This document shows positions 1 through 11,704 of a stretch of 64,000 bases of DNA, piece after piece. Position 1 is the first letter of the stretch; each line of letters begins with the position of its first letter. This DNA comes from Zarea fungicola. Taxonomy: Eukaryota > Ascomycota > Sordariomycetes > Hypocreales > Cordycipitaceae. The position numbers and the translations under genes are program-made. The notes under the pieces were generated by a model that searched no databases, was not told where the DNA came from, and saw nothing but the letters and a program-made list of their open reading frames with translations. The stretch lies in assembly GCA_900169235.1 (NCBI GenBank), contig FWCC01000151.1:124001-188000 (forward strand), read 5' to 3'.

Positions 1-2121
1 CTTCTGCTGCTATGGCTACGACCAGGGCTCCAAGTGCATTGGCTGGAAGTCTTGGAGCGAGGCACTGGGTGTGCATGCCTCGGCTGGGCGATGGATCGTA
101 GAGTATCTATTCTTCCTTGTCTTTTCTGTAAGCTACCCTCCATAATGTGACCGCAGACGTGGAAAATGTTTCCTGCTAACTTGAGACAAATCAAGGTCTT
201 CTTCGCGTTTTGCGCCGCCATCTTGGTGCAAAAATATTCCCTCTACGCAAAGCATAGCGGCATTCCCGAAATCAAGACTGTTCTTGGCGGCTTTGTTATT
301 CGTCGCTTGCTTGGCGCCTGGACTCTTATCACGAAATCGCTGGGCCTGATCCTGGCTGTCGCCTCCGGCATGTGGCTGGGCAAAGAGGGCCCTCTCGTCC
401 ACGTCGCCTGCTGCTGCGCCAACATCTTTACCAAGCTCTTCCCCAATATTCGCGGAAACGAGGCGCGCAAACGAGAGGTGCTCTCGGCGGCGGCCGCGGC
501 CGGCATCTCCGTTGCGTTTGGCTCACCTATTGGTGGCGTCTTATTCAGCTTGGAGCAACTGTCGTACTACTTTCCCGACAAGACCATGTGGCAGAGCTTT
601 GTCTGCGCCATGACGGCGGCCGTCTCCCTACAGGCCTTTGACCCGCTGCGTTCCGGAAAGCTGGTCTTGTATCAAACCAAGTACAGCCGCGACTGGCATG
701 GATTTGAAATCTTTCCATATGCTATTCTCGGTATTATAGGGGTACATCAACCTGCTGTTCCAAAAGGGTCTCAATTCTGTGCTAACATATTTCGTTTCTA
801 GGGCGTCTACGGTGGCCTGTTTATCAAGACCAACATGCTGGTCGCCCAGTGGAAAAAGGCCAACAACTGGCTTCCAGGGCCCATTGTCCAAGTGCTGGCC
901 GTGGCCCTGCTCACCGCCCTCATCAACTTCCCCAACCACTACATGAAGGTGCAGTCGACCGAGCTCGTCTCCAACCTGTTCCAGGAGTGCTCCCAGGTGC
1001 TCGACGACCCCGTCGGCCTGTGCAAGACGGGCGCCGCCTCGGCCGGCACCATTGTGCTCCTCGTCTTCGCCGCCGTCCTGGGCTTCCTCCTCGCCGCCCT
1101 CAGCTTCGGCCTGCAGATCCCCGCAGGCATCATCCTCCCCTCCATGGCCATTGGCGCGCTCGTCGGCCGCGCCGTGGGCATCGTCATGGAGATTTGGGTC
1201 GACAGCCACCGCGGCTTCTTCCTCTTCCAGACCTGCGCGCCCGACACGCCGTGCATCACGCCCGGCACCTACGCCATCATCGGCGCCGCCGCCGCGCTCA
1301 CGGGTGTCACCCGCATGACCGTCTCCATTGTCGTCATCATGTTTGAGCTCACGGGCGCCCTGACCTACGTGCTGCCCATCATGGTGGCCGTCATGATTTC
1401 CAAATGGGTCGGCGACGCCTTCTCCCGGCGCGGCATCTACGAGTCCTGGATCCACTTCAACGAGTACCCGTTCCTCGACAACTCGGAAGAGGTGGTGGTC
1501 CCGGACATGCCGGCCGCGCACATCATGACGCGCATCGAGGACCTGGTCGTCCTCACCGCCACGGGCCACACCATGGCCTCGCTCGCGTCCGTCCTCCGCG
1601 AGCACCCCTGTCGCGGCTTCCCCGTCATCTCGGACCCCCGCGAGGCCATCCTGCTGGGCTACATCTCCCGCGCCGAGCTCAGCTACAACCTGGCCACGGC
1701 GTCGGCGCCGCCCCGCAGCCTGCCCCCTCTCACCGAGGCCTTCTTCGCCCACCAGCCCATGGCGGACCCGCGCACGACGCTCGACCTCCGCCCGTGGATG
1801 GACCAGACGCCGCTGACGCTGCCGTCGCGCACCAACCTGCACCTCGTCGTCTCGTACTTTCAGAAGCTCGGCCTGCGGTACGTGCTGTTTAGCGACCGGG
1901 GCGTGTTGCAAGGCCTACTGACCAAGAAGGATGTCTGGTACGTGCTCAACGGCGCGGAGGAGACGCGGCGGACGACGACGGCGGGTGGTGGCGCGGCTAG
2001 GGGTCGTGCTGGAGGGGCGGCGGGATCAGGACAGGCTGGGGCGCTTCTGGTGTCTGATGACGACGATGATGAGGCAGAGAATGGCAATGGTGTTGGCGGA
2101 CTACGTAGTCCGATGTTGTAA
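1..2121 (+). CDS. CLC-family voltage-gated chloride channel/exchanger with CBS domains (5' end outside window)
   Basis: Integral membrane Cl- transporter of the CLC superfamily, in fungi usually in Golgi, vacuolar or plasma membranes. The visible part has three exons: 2-127, 196-741 and 802-2121. Introns are 128-195 and 742-801, both GT-AG and phase 0. Family landmarks in order are SGIPEIK (anion-binding loop), GKEGPLVH with the gating glutamate (codon 385-387), SLEQLSYYF, and [17 protein letters not shown], which is the G-x-x-x-P type filter loop. After the membrane part come two CBS modules. The first is near [16 protein letters not shown] and ISRAELSY, and the second ends [12 protein letters not shown]. 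The last ~55 residues are Gly/Ala-rich, then acidic (a run of Asp), and look disordered. The proton-glutamate position that is Glu in CLC exchangers is Gln here (codon 556-558). The reading frame is open at base 1, so the N-terminus lies upstream. The family call is secure; channel versus exchanger is open. Confidence 0.95.
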
Positions 2122-2498
2122 AACTGGGATGAAAGAAAGGGGAGTCGGGCGGGCAAAATGTTTGCTTTTTAATGATTGTTGGGGATAGTGAAATTGGCAA
2201 AATGCTCACTTCTTTCCCTTGTGTATTATTTTACGTATAATGTGTTGTTTAAATAAAGAATAAAGACGAGAAGAAGGCGCTTTGTCTTGCTGCAAAGTTC
2301 GAATTGTACCATAAACTTGGCTCATTTGGCATCTTCATATCGATTCCGGAATCCCAGATTTCATCACTTCAGCTCAAACTCAACCGTTACTTGAATAATT
2401 ACAGTGATATCCCCCAGACAGATCCGTACGCCGTGAAAAAAGTTCAACACCGCAAGACAACAATCGCGGCAGCCACCAACATCGTAAACCAATCATAC
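2122..2498. other. Convergent 3' intergenic region
   Basis: Short AT-richer spacer between the CLC stop and the DNA ligase stop, which face each other. Apart from the poly(A) signals I see no gene; open frames here run on into antisense of the ligase. Confidence 0.6.
2252..2257 (+). terminator. Poly(A) signal AATAAA of the CLC gene
   Basis: A perfect AATAAA lies 131 bases after the CLC stop codon, with a second AATAAA just downstream (about 2259-2264). Position and sequence fit a 3'-end processing signal. Confidence 0.5.
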
Positions 2499-5343
2499 TC
2501 AATACTCAAAGTCATCATCCACAGCGGGACCCTTGTTCTTGGTAACGCTCTCCTGCTTGCGGTACATTTCAGCTACCTGTCTGCTCGACGTCGCCTCGTC
2601 GGGCTTCTTGTCGTCGCGAATCTTGATGAAGCGGGGAAAGCGCAGACTGATGCCCTTGTCTCCGGCAGGATCGACGCCCTCCTTGCAGCCGGCCTTGTAG
2701 CGCGGGCTGAGTGTGAGGTCGGCTGTCTTGACCTCCCAGACGTACTTGGGCTCGAACCACACGTCGGGCTGGTGCTGGTTGCCCGTCGAGTGCGAATAGA
2801 ATGGCTTGGCGCGGTCAATGACAATTTCCGACAGTTGCTTGTGCAGGTCTTCTAGCACTTGCTCCGAGAAGCCCGTGCCAATGTTGCAAACAGTCTCGTA
2901 CGAGTCGGACGACGGGTTGTAGCATGCTAGCAAGAACGCGCCGTATACAGATGTACGCTTGCCCTTGCCGTGATAGGCCCCCAAAACGACGAGATCCAGG
3001 GAGTCACCGACTCCAGAGAGGTAATCCTTTTTGATCTAGAGCATGATTAGTGACAGGTTGAGAGATGGGGCAACGGTGGCAGTGTAACATACCTTGAGCC
3101 AATTTCGACTTCTCTTGCTAGGCTCGTATCCACTCTCAGTTCCGTCCAGCATCTTTACCATGAGACCTTCACAGGAGGCCTTGACACTCTCATCCAAGAA
3201 GACTTGGATTTCATCAAGCTCTTGTCCATTCATGGATGTTGCTAGGGCGAATTCTCCTTCAACAGGTACAAAGGCATCTCGGAGGAGGTCTCTTCGCTCA
3301 CGCAGCGACTTTTCAACAACTGGTTGACCATTCAAATAGAGGAGATCAAAGGCAAAGACACAGACCTTGACCTTGACATCCTCAACCTTGACATCCTTTT
3401 TCTTTCGCGTCATGAGCTGTTGGAATGGCAGTACCGACTTTTCAACAGTATCCCAGGCAACTGTCTCACAGTCGAGGACAAAGCTCTTGGTGTCGTCCTT
3501 TACCCAGGTATGCAGCTTGGCTAGAATATCGGGATACTTTCTGGACAAGTCCTCGGAATTGCGAGAGAAGATGCTTGCGACGCCATTGGCTGCTTCTTTG
3601 TTTGCACCAGCAGTCGCCTGGCTGAGTTCTTGCGGGGCGTCTTTGGCGACGTAGTGAATTTGTGCGCGTTCACCGTCGTATTTGTATTCGCAGGTAAACG
3701 TTTGGCCCTCGAAGCGATCCAGGACTTCTGTTATGGCCTTTGTAGGTTTGGCCAACATGGGCTTGAGTGGAACACCTGGCTGCAGTTTGCAGTGCTCCCG
3801 TAGGTTGAGGATGCCATGAGAGAGCATGGCGGGGATAATTACATCGTAGCTTGGGAGCTCACTTTATAGCAGTTAGCAAATGCGACAAATTTCCACGACA
3901 AAATTTCCACGACAAACTAAAAGCTTACCTGTAGACTGTCTTCAGGATACTCTCGCCCTTCTCCATATCGGAAGTGCTAGGAAGCTTTTCTCGTTTGTCA
4001 GCTTCATGGCAGACAACGGCTTGAGCGAGTGAGACAAGGACAGTCCTTTCTGCTAGTCCTAGTCGCAGCTTTCCTTCGAGGAATCGAATAATGTACTTGG
4101 CTTCGCTGGGGCCGCCCTTGTCCTTTGTGATGTCGACCTTGCCCGTGTTGTGTGCGTCGGACGCAGAGAGGAGTTTCTTGATGCCATCGACCTTGCGACC
4201 CTGTGCACCGTTGCCAGACACCGTGGCAATTCCCATTAGACCTTGGTGGACACCGCGCACAGTCAACGGCTTGGGCTTGAACATGGTAGGCTGCGTGGAT
4301 CGACTCTTGAGAGCGACAAGGCCAAGGTCACCAATCTCCTTTTGGTCTGCCTTGATGACTTGCAAGCTTCTTCCCGTTGTCTCGCCAATGGCCTTCATAA
4401 TCAACGACTCGCCGATGCCAAGCTCGATGCCAGCATAATCGGGAGCCAGCTTATTGATCATGAGCAGAACTGTGGGAAGCAAGTCTTCCGGCGTCAGACG
4501 CATGACTTGCCGCAGGAATAGGGAGCAATGCTCCATGATGATTAATCGCTTTGTCGTCATTTCGACCAAGGAAAAGGTGGTGCACAGAGCGGCGTATGGG
4601 ACTGGAGTACCAGGTTTCCAGTCGGGGTATGGGTCTTTGCTCTTGGATTTGAGCTTTGTTTGGGCCAGTTCGCGGGCTTTGGCAGCCACCTCTGGTTTTT
4701 CCTCCATGTCTACATCGTCGTCAACATCAGAGGCAGATTCACTGGCGGCGTCGTCTTTTGACTCGACGGCTGCCACCTCTTCCTTTTTCACCGGTGGGGA
4801 TGGGCTAGGCTCTGCAGAGGACTCGACCTTTGTCGGTGAATCCATGCGTTCTTCCTTTTTGATAGGTTCTGTGGTGGGGATAACATCGTCTTCTTCGTCT
4901 TCAATCTTGACTCGGCTGCGTCGAGGGCGTTTTGCGACGGGTGCAGAGTCTTCGTCGTCTTCATCCTTTTTTATTGAGGCCTTGGAGTCTCCATTCGATT
5001 CCAAGCGAACTCGCTTTTTTGCGTCTTGGTAGTGTGTTAGTACTATGCCTTTCGCATTTCAGCCTGGATATCAAAAGCAACGCACCAGAGTCTGGGTCGG
5101 TGTTTTCCTTGGTGCTCATGCCATCCTCGGTCGAGTTGGGTTCGTTCTTGGGCTTGGTAGAGAAGGACAGCTTCGACTGCCGGGCTGGCCCATCAGATTT
5201 GGAGCCGAAAAACTTGCTGTGAGGCCAGATTCTGTCAGTGACCTGCCAACACCGCCACGATACAGACTGCCAGAGGGACAGACGCACCCAATCGATGTCT
5301 GTGAAGGCTTTACGTACCCCAATGTCGCCTGCTTGGGCGCCAT
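2499..5343 (-). CDS. LIG1: ATP-dependent DNA ligase I (Cdc9/LIG1 type)
   Basis: Seals nicks between Okazaki fragments and in excision repair in the nucleus. I infer five exons: 5343-5288, 5216-5086, 5024-3929, 3861-3093 and 3035-2499. They give 862 residues with all phases consistent. The intron at 5025-5085 carries a perfect TACTAAC branch site. Domains in order are: an N-terminal PCNA-interaction peptide QTSIGKFF, joined across the first intron; a long charged, disordered region with a basic nuclear-signal-like stretch (AKRPRRSR); the DNA-binding domain; the adenylation domain with EYKYDGER, whose lysine is about residue 488 (codon 3683-3681); and the OB-fold with LVVLGAYHGKGKR. The size fits the family. 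The start at MAPKQATLGY is the nuclear start. An in-frame upstream ATG at 5643 would add 100 basic residues (see finding). Confidence 0.96.
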
Positions 5344-8273
5344 GATTACGGAAATAGGCGTGTGCGAAAGACGCAGCAGCGAGGCAGCAGATTCGTTTTG
5401 GCGCAAGACCAATCGTGCCAAAGCTCTGCCCGGAGCCAGTGTGAAGAAGCGGCGGTGCAACAACTTTGCTGGTAACGAATGGGCACGACTCGAGTTGGCT
5501 AATGGGTCGAGAGACGTAGGACGCAAATGGCCCCGAGAAATTGAACCGGGAGAAAGGCTAGCCCCGGGGATTAAGTAGAGACGGCAACGGCCTTGGGGGC
5601 TGGCTACTGGTGATGTGACGCGCCGAATATAGTGGTGGTGCATGGCAGCGATGATCCAGGCAGAACCGCGTTAAGTGGGCGGGTGTGACGCGCTAGCCAA
5701 CAGCGATGCCTGGCTTCGACGCGAACCACACGTGACGGACGGCGACGGACTTGATGGCTGTCGTAGGTAGCAACCACTGTGCAGAGATGGCCGACGATGA
5801 CAAACTTTGACCGTACCGAGATGCAATCGCTACAGATGATTTTATGATGCTGTGCCTTGTAAGAATCTGATGCATGGAGGGACTCCTATTAACAAAATTG
5901 GTACCCACTTGCGGTGCCAAGAGTCCCTGAGGCTTCAACAAATTACCAGGAAATCAATTGCTTGGCAAGTAGGTAGACGGGCAGAGGGTAGGCTTCTGTG
6001 TGATACTGAGTAACATGGCATGTGCCAAAACAGCCAGGGAAGCCAAGCTGAATGAAGACACAGGCACAGAAACAGATACGAAAGGCTTAGGGTTATGACT
6101 TGGACAGCTGTCTAGCTCCTCATTGGGTGCAGTGACATGCTCCGTCATGTGCTATTACCTTTATAATTTGGCAGCTAGGAACGGTATAGCTTAGAAATTT
6201 TGAAAAGAGGTACCGTCTTCTATAACGGCTGTATTTAGACAGCCTTATGTTTTGTCATAATTGCAGGAGTGAGACTATTCGTTGCTCTCGTTTCATGGGA
6301 AAGGTATGGGGCCTCATTCTTGAATTCAACGATTCATATCGGAGCGGCCACCTTCCTCGGTGCTTGAGCTTGTGCTCCAGCTAAACACCTTCCACTTCCA
6401 CTTCCAAATGCTTATGTCAAGGTCGAGTTGATTAGACGTTATCTTCGGATACATATTCGCATTGTCGTTTGTCGTGTTGTCGTTTGCCATATTGTTGTCT
6501 ACAACCTCCCACTCATCGTTCGCCGACTTATGGTCACTCTGACGGGCATCTGCAGTGGAAGGTTGCAGCTTTTGGCAACCGCGTCTCCTATAACTATTAG
6601 AACAAATTTCCGTTTAAAACCGAAGGATAGCGGCGCTCATGTAGTCATGGGTCAATCCTTCTCTAATGCATACCTGTTGGTGGCATTTTGTTAAATTGAT
6701 ATTGAGTCGATGAGGGGTGGGACATTCGATTAAGAGAGACCCGGAGTGACGGCATGTTAGCCCAGCCTTACATCATATGCGCAGCCCTCGGTGCCGGCGT
6801 ACAGCGCGAGGACTTGACATTTTCATCAACCTCGTGCCCAGGGCAGCTACAGAACCGTCATCACGACCACCAATGGCACAAGTAGTTCACCGTGGCACGG
6901 TTCAGAGAAGTGATCAATGCGTATATGATGCAGCACCCGAAATAATAAATTTGACCTTTGGGATGACGTCGACGCCTGCTGCGGGTTGAACAGGCAGATA
7001 GAAACAAGACATTGCGGGCTGGATTCTTCTATGATGCGCAGCGCAAAACCCGATCTCAGTTATGAGTTCAGCGATACCTTGAGGCCTCATATGCTCTTGC
7101 TGCCCTATCGAGGCAGATGGCAAGGCGCGTATACATAGTTAGTGTTCTGCTGGCAGCTCGTATATGCAGCTAGTATATGTAGCTAGTATATATGTGTGTG
7201 ATGATTTACATAAGTCAACGTATGCACATACGTAAATTCCGTTGGAGTGCATGCATTGCCGGTTAAGCACTGTGACGGTTCATTTATTAGCGTCCAAGTC
7301 TTTGAAGTAGGCACTTCACTCAGGGTACGGTGTATCTACTTTCTACAGAGAAAATTGCTAGCAGTGTACAGAATTTAAGTTGCCAAACTTACCTTCAGGT
7401 CCCTGTTGCAGTTGTGCGGCGTACAATGTTGAGCCTTCGCACAGGCAGGGTTTCTCGCTGGGCGGTCGCAAGCCAATACGGGGAACACAAACCATAGCCC
7501 AAGTGGTGGAATTGCAACTGTGTACTTCATTTTTTTTAACCATGACACGGAGGAAGTAGATGTCGACTCTGAGGCGGATTATTCAATGAGGGCTAAGGGT
7601 ATCGTGCGCGTAGCCCTCTAGCTGAACCAAGACACACTCGGTGCAGGACCAGGTAACTGAACGGCTGCAACTTGAAGTAAGCGTCTATAAGTACAAGCTA
7701 CCATGCCTAGAAAAGCAAGACACCAGACTTTTATTTGATCTGAGAAGGACGCATGCTTTCATTTTCAAGAGGAGTTGTTGCACAATTTGGGGCAACAAGG
7801 CGGTATGTCTGGGAGCGCTGATCTAATACTGCTAGGAAAAGAAGAACAGAGAAAGAGCCCATGTACACTGATCCAGAGTATAAACTTTGCACCTGATTTA
7901 TCTCCCTTCAGCTCCATTCGCAGCGAATTTCCTACAACTGGTTAGGCAAAATGCAAACTGGCATCACCTGTCGTTTACGTATGTGCCACGTTGGTGGTGC
8001 AATGCTGCTCAAGACGACAGTGGCACGCTGTACAAAATCGGTGTCGCGCGACCGACTACTGTAACTACTACGCCGACAATATCACGGGCTGAACTGAAGA
8101 TAAATCGGAATAGTAGTGCGTCAGTCACGTAAAAATGAAAAAGTGAACCAGACATTTAAATTAGTTTAATTAGGACACAGAGAAAACAGAGAAAACAGTG
8201 AAAACAGTGAAAAGAAAGAAAGCAGACAAAAGAGCAGACAAAATCAGCCCAGGTAGCCATCATGTTCCACTGG
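5344..8273. other. Gene-poor region upstream of DNA ligase
   Basis: About 2.9 kb without a gene I can support. The first 300 bases are open in frame with the ligase. The rest has only short, non-conserved frames and a small imperfect repeat of TATATGCAGCTAG near 7155-7195. No tRNA-like cloverleaf or B-box was seen. Confidence 0.6.
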
Positions 8274-9194
8274 CTATTGGCGCGGAGGCCGTCTACTTGA
8301 CGCAACCGAGCTGGCGCTGCGGCTCGGGGCATCTCGGACTGGGGGATTCATCAACTGTTGGTCCGTGGGGTCGCCCGGCTGCTGCTGGAGAGCCCAGTCG
8401 CCGTCCATCGAAGCCAGCATGCCCAGATACCAGAGGGCAAGCAGCACAGTGAGCCTCGGGGTTCCGTCCGCGGGCCTCCCCCTCCACGGAATCGACCGCG
8501 ACATGCGAATGGTGCCCCGCGCGTCCTCCTTCTTAAAGGCAACCAGCTCCCGGTCCGTAAGCATGTAGCCGTACCGGGCGCCCGAGTGCCGCTGGCGGTG
8601 GCCCTGCTGCAGCATGTAGTAGCTGAGCTGCGTCAGGCGCGTCGCGACCTTGAGCTCGAGCCGCTCCGTGCCGGACCCGTGCCATGCCGACTGCCACTTC
8701 CACGACGGCTTGATCTCGCCGGGGAGCCGGTTGACCGATTCCGCTGCGGGCACTTCGTAAAACGCCCGGTCAGGGACAAAGCTGTTGATGAGCTTCGCCG
8801 AGCTTCCTGAGCCCAGGGTAATCGGAGTCCGGCCCCTCATCTGGTTTCCGGGCGCCCTGGCCAGGTGGTCGAATGTCTGGGCCAGCGCTCGGCGAACAGG
8901 GCGGTCGGCGTAGATGGAAACAATCTCCCGCAGATAATCTTCAGCCGCGAATAATGGCGGAGGTGTGATTGGGCATGCGTCGGCTGCGACTCGGACATTG
9001 TCGAGTAGGGCTCCAAACTGATTTAAGATGTGGCCCAGGTTGAATTCAGGCCACGGAAGGATGTTGTTGATCTCGGCAAGATCATAGCTTATGTTGGAAG
9101 TGGTGGTACCGGACTGGCCGCGGTGGTAATACTGGAAAGGGTTTGGGTCAAGCTGCAGAAACTGCATAAGGGTCATGTTGGGAAAGTTGGCCAT
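8274..9194 (-). CDS. Fungal-type conserved hypothetical protein, possible PD-(D/E)XK-like core
   Basis: Single exon of 306 residues, function unknown. I chose the start MANFPNMTLMQF at 9194. An in-frame ATG at 9284 would add 30 residues, mostly a Lys/Val/Thr repeat encoded by a 9-bp simple repeat, which looks like leader rather than protein. The second half has the segment LPGEIKPSWKW, then SYYMLQQGH, GARYGYMLTDRELVAF, SIPW and ALWYLGMLA. In my experience this combination is typical of a lineage-spread fungal hypothetical family: a strand with E-x-K, then a helix with Q, then a GYxLTDRELV strand-turn. An E-x-K motif after an acidic helix suggests a PD-(D/E)XK-like nuclease fold, but this is inference from motif order only. 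The C-terminal 45 residues are Pro/Ser/Arg-rich and probably disordered. It sits in a gene-poor, accessory-looking stretch. Confidence 0.7.
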   Translation of the reverse strand: MANFPNMTLMQFLQLDPNPFQYYHRGQSGTTTSNISYDLAEINNILPWPEFNLGHILNQFGALLDNVRVAADACPITPPPLFAAEDYLREIVSIYADRPVRRALAQTFDHLARAPGNQMRGRTPITLGSGSSAKLINSFVPDRAFYEVPAAESVNRLPGEIKPSWKWQSAWHGSGTERLELKVATRLTQLSYYMLQQGHRQRHSGARYGYMLTDRELVAFKKEDARGTIRMSRSIPWRGRPADGTPRLTVLLALWYLGMLASMDGDWALQQQPGDPTDQQLMNPPVRDAPSRSASSVASSRRPPRQ

Positions 9195-9210
9195 GTTGAA
9201 TGCGTTCAGA

Positions 9211-9236
9211 TTGACTTTCTTGACTTTCTTGACTTT
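9211..9236. repeat. Short tandem repeat TTGACTTTC x ~3
   Basis: Three near-perfect copies of TTGACTTTC immediately upstream of the ATG of the 8274-9194 gene. On the minus strand it would encode a Lys/Val run if the longer start were used. Confidence 0.8.
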
Positions 9237-10823
9237 GGTGATTCTGGTAATTCTGGGGACCTTGCTTTTTCCTATTGATATCATCGTTAGTCAAGTCCTC
9301 GCTGATTTTGTGATACTGGTGATTTCTTCCAAAGTAGATTGTCATCTTCTCGATTTCTCTAACCTTTGAATTAATCGTATACTGGCTCTGCAGTTGATAT
9401 TGTAGTCAGATAGAGGAGTCTGTGTTGTGATTTGTGGCAAGGAGAACGAGTTCTGGAGGAAAATGTGTTGCTATTTAATGCTTTTTGGCAGTATTGTGCA
9501 GTGCACATGAAGCCATCATTCATCAGCTCTTGGCTATTTTGAGACTCGACTGACTGGCTATGGCCAGGATCATTACGAACATGCAAAAGCCCACTTCAGT
9601 GCTTCTGCAGCGCTTAACGGGCATGAATTGTACGAATTAAGTGCCATGATCGCCTCATTCCTGACAAATTGCCAGCCACCGCCTTTCTTGCCAATTCTAA
9701 AAGTAACCCCTCCTACGGTGGCCAAATAACCTGCCATGCGAACCATCGCCTTCTTGGATGAGGCTAGCGGAGACCAGGCGGCTAACAGCGTGACCGAGCA
9801 GAACTTGCAGGATGCCTGAAACAAGGCAAAGCGAAGTGTGCAAATAGATGCTGCGAATCAATTTCTACATTATAAGGCTTAGCGCCCTGTTGCGAAGTCT
9901 TATTAACTCTCGACATATTTGCTACCAGCGACGGCGAGGGGGACCGCCATCGTCATGACCGAGGATCTTCCTTTGTCAGACAATTAAGTTCTCATCCGCG
10001 AAGCGAGCTACTAGGGTGCTCGAATTGACACCACATGAAACTCTCTTCGACGCCTTGGCGCCGTCAGTCTCTAACATGACCTGCCTTCAAGCCGTCTTTC
10101 GGTATTGGCACATGCACACAGATCGCGCTGGCTAAAAATCTCGCAAGCGCCAAGGAGATGCAGGCTTCCGCAAATAGATTGAGGGTGAGGGGAACCATGA
10201 TATAGGAGTGGAAACGAATGGCCCGAGAAAAGATGGAACTTGTTTCATAGGGTCGCGATTCGCATCAGTCCCAATGCGTCTGTAAGCGCCAGGCCCTGGA
10301 TACTGCAGATTGGTGGCCCACAGTATCGAATGAAAGAGGTACTCGACATTGTGGTGAGAAGTGATCCGAAGGATCCAATCCAGAGTCGGTTAATTTTCAG
10401 GTAGTTCGGGCCCCCCAGTTTTGCTTCCGAAAATTGCCAGTCCTGTGCTAGATTAGTCTTGCGTAATGGTAGGAAGTGGTGAGAAGTCGTCCGCGGCGTC
10501 GTCGGTGCTCCAGCGGCAGGGCACAGTACTAAGTACGTGGACTTCCTTCTTACTAGCCCGCCATTCAGTAATGTACCGACTCTAGTCAAACTCAAGGAGA
10601 AAAGAAGTGTCCCAGGGCATGGCAAAGTATTTGTTCTTTCAATCAAAATTCCGCAAATATAAAAGAAAAAATGAAAGTGAATGATTGATGGCATGGGAAG
10701 AAACTGCAGGCTTCCAATAAAGAGCATCTATTGTACAGAAAAACAAGCAATGGCAAAAATCTAGTCAAGGCAGACGACAGCAATATGCAGGGAGAGCAAG
10801 GAAATTGACGCTCTGAACCAAAT
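9237..10823. other. Intergenic, nothing recognised
   Basis: About 1.6 kb with only short unconserved frames. It contains the promoter side of the 8274-9194 gene and the 3' side of the kinase-like gene. No RNA gene or repeat of note seen. Confidence 0.5.
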
Positions 10824-11704
10824 CTACTCATAGTAGCAATCCCACACGACTTCTAGTTTTCCATTCTTGGCATCTTGCGCCTGGCAAGCGCACATGGTCG
10901 TTAGTCAAGTTTTCCGTAAGTCAATCATAAAAGGAAAACTTACCAATCCTGTTGCAAACTCTTTCATTATGGCTCTTTCCTGAATAAACTTCTTTTCTGT
11001 CTTTTCATCACTTTTCTCTCGATCCACTAACCGCGATGAGTCAAAATCAAGCCAAAAGACAGCATCATGGGGCGTTCCTTGAACAACCATCATGTTTCTC
11101 GGGTAGACGTCGCCATGTAGGAGGCCAACATCGTGAAAATCAAAAAGAATTTGCGACAGCCTATCAATTTTATCTTGTGTAAAATTGCTGATCTGAATAC
11201 TTTCAGCATTGGGAATGAATTCCATGAGAATGGCGTCGGGAGGGTGCTCATGGTGTTGAAACTCGCGCATGTCGGGCCATGCTTGAACATCCATTTGTTC
11301 AAAGGTTGTATACAGTTTCGGTACAGCCCCGCGCTTGCAGAAGCCTTTACTTTCAAGCATGAAGTACGCCTCTGATTCGACCCAATACCGATTAAAGAAG
11401 TCGTTGCCTTTAAACTGAGGATGCTTTTAGATTGGTGAATCGTTGGTTAAATTCGGGCGAGGATACGCACCACTTTCAAGACACAATCCTTCTCACGAAC
11501 TCTGACCTTGTACGTAACTACAAGGCCGTCGCCCTCGTTTTTTTCGTTTCTTTTTACTTTCAGCGTCTCGAGAAACTCGACCTCGGAAGGCTGCACGTCG
11601 ACCATTTCAAATTCCCTGGGGTCGAAAGGTAGGGACGATGGCGGAGAGGTTGCCGGGACGGATTCCTGGGCGGATGCCGCAGACGCTGGAGAAGATGAAG
11701 ACAT
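10824..11704 (-). CDS. Small protein-kinase-like protein
   Basis: Protein-kinase-fold protein of 253 residues in three exons (11704-11471, 11414-10944, 10880-10824). The introns are 56 and 63 bp and all phases are consistent. Visible motifs: an N-terminal Ser/Ala/Pro-rich tail; CVLKV, whose lysine is the likely ATP-anchoring Lys, joined across intron 1 to FKGNDFF; ESEAYFML as the helix-C glutamate; LLHGDVYPRNMMV as the catalytic loop with HGD and the downstream Asn; and FWLDFDSS in the place of the DFG motif. The Lys, catalytic Asp, Asn and metal Asp are therefore all present. The C-lobe after the DFD is very short, ending at WDCYYE, so it resembles the fungal aminoglycoside-phosphotransferase-like/kinase-like families rather than a standard Ser/Thr kinase. 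The substrate is unknown. It is transcribed divergently from the NACHT gene across 731 bp. Confidence 0.8.

Noticed and set aside
628..1911. 427-codon open frame on the minus strand
   Set aside because: Antisense of the CLC coding exon. Composition is His/Arg/Gly-rich low complexity, typical of a shadow of GC-rich third positions.
5116..5643. Separate 175-codon minus-strand gene
   Set aside because: It is exon 1 of DNA ligase I with a possible upstream extension, running into the first intron.
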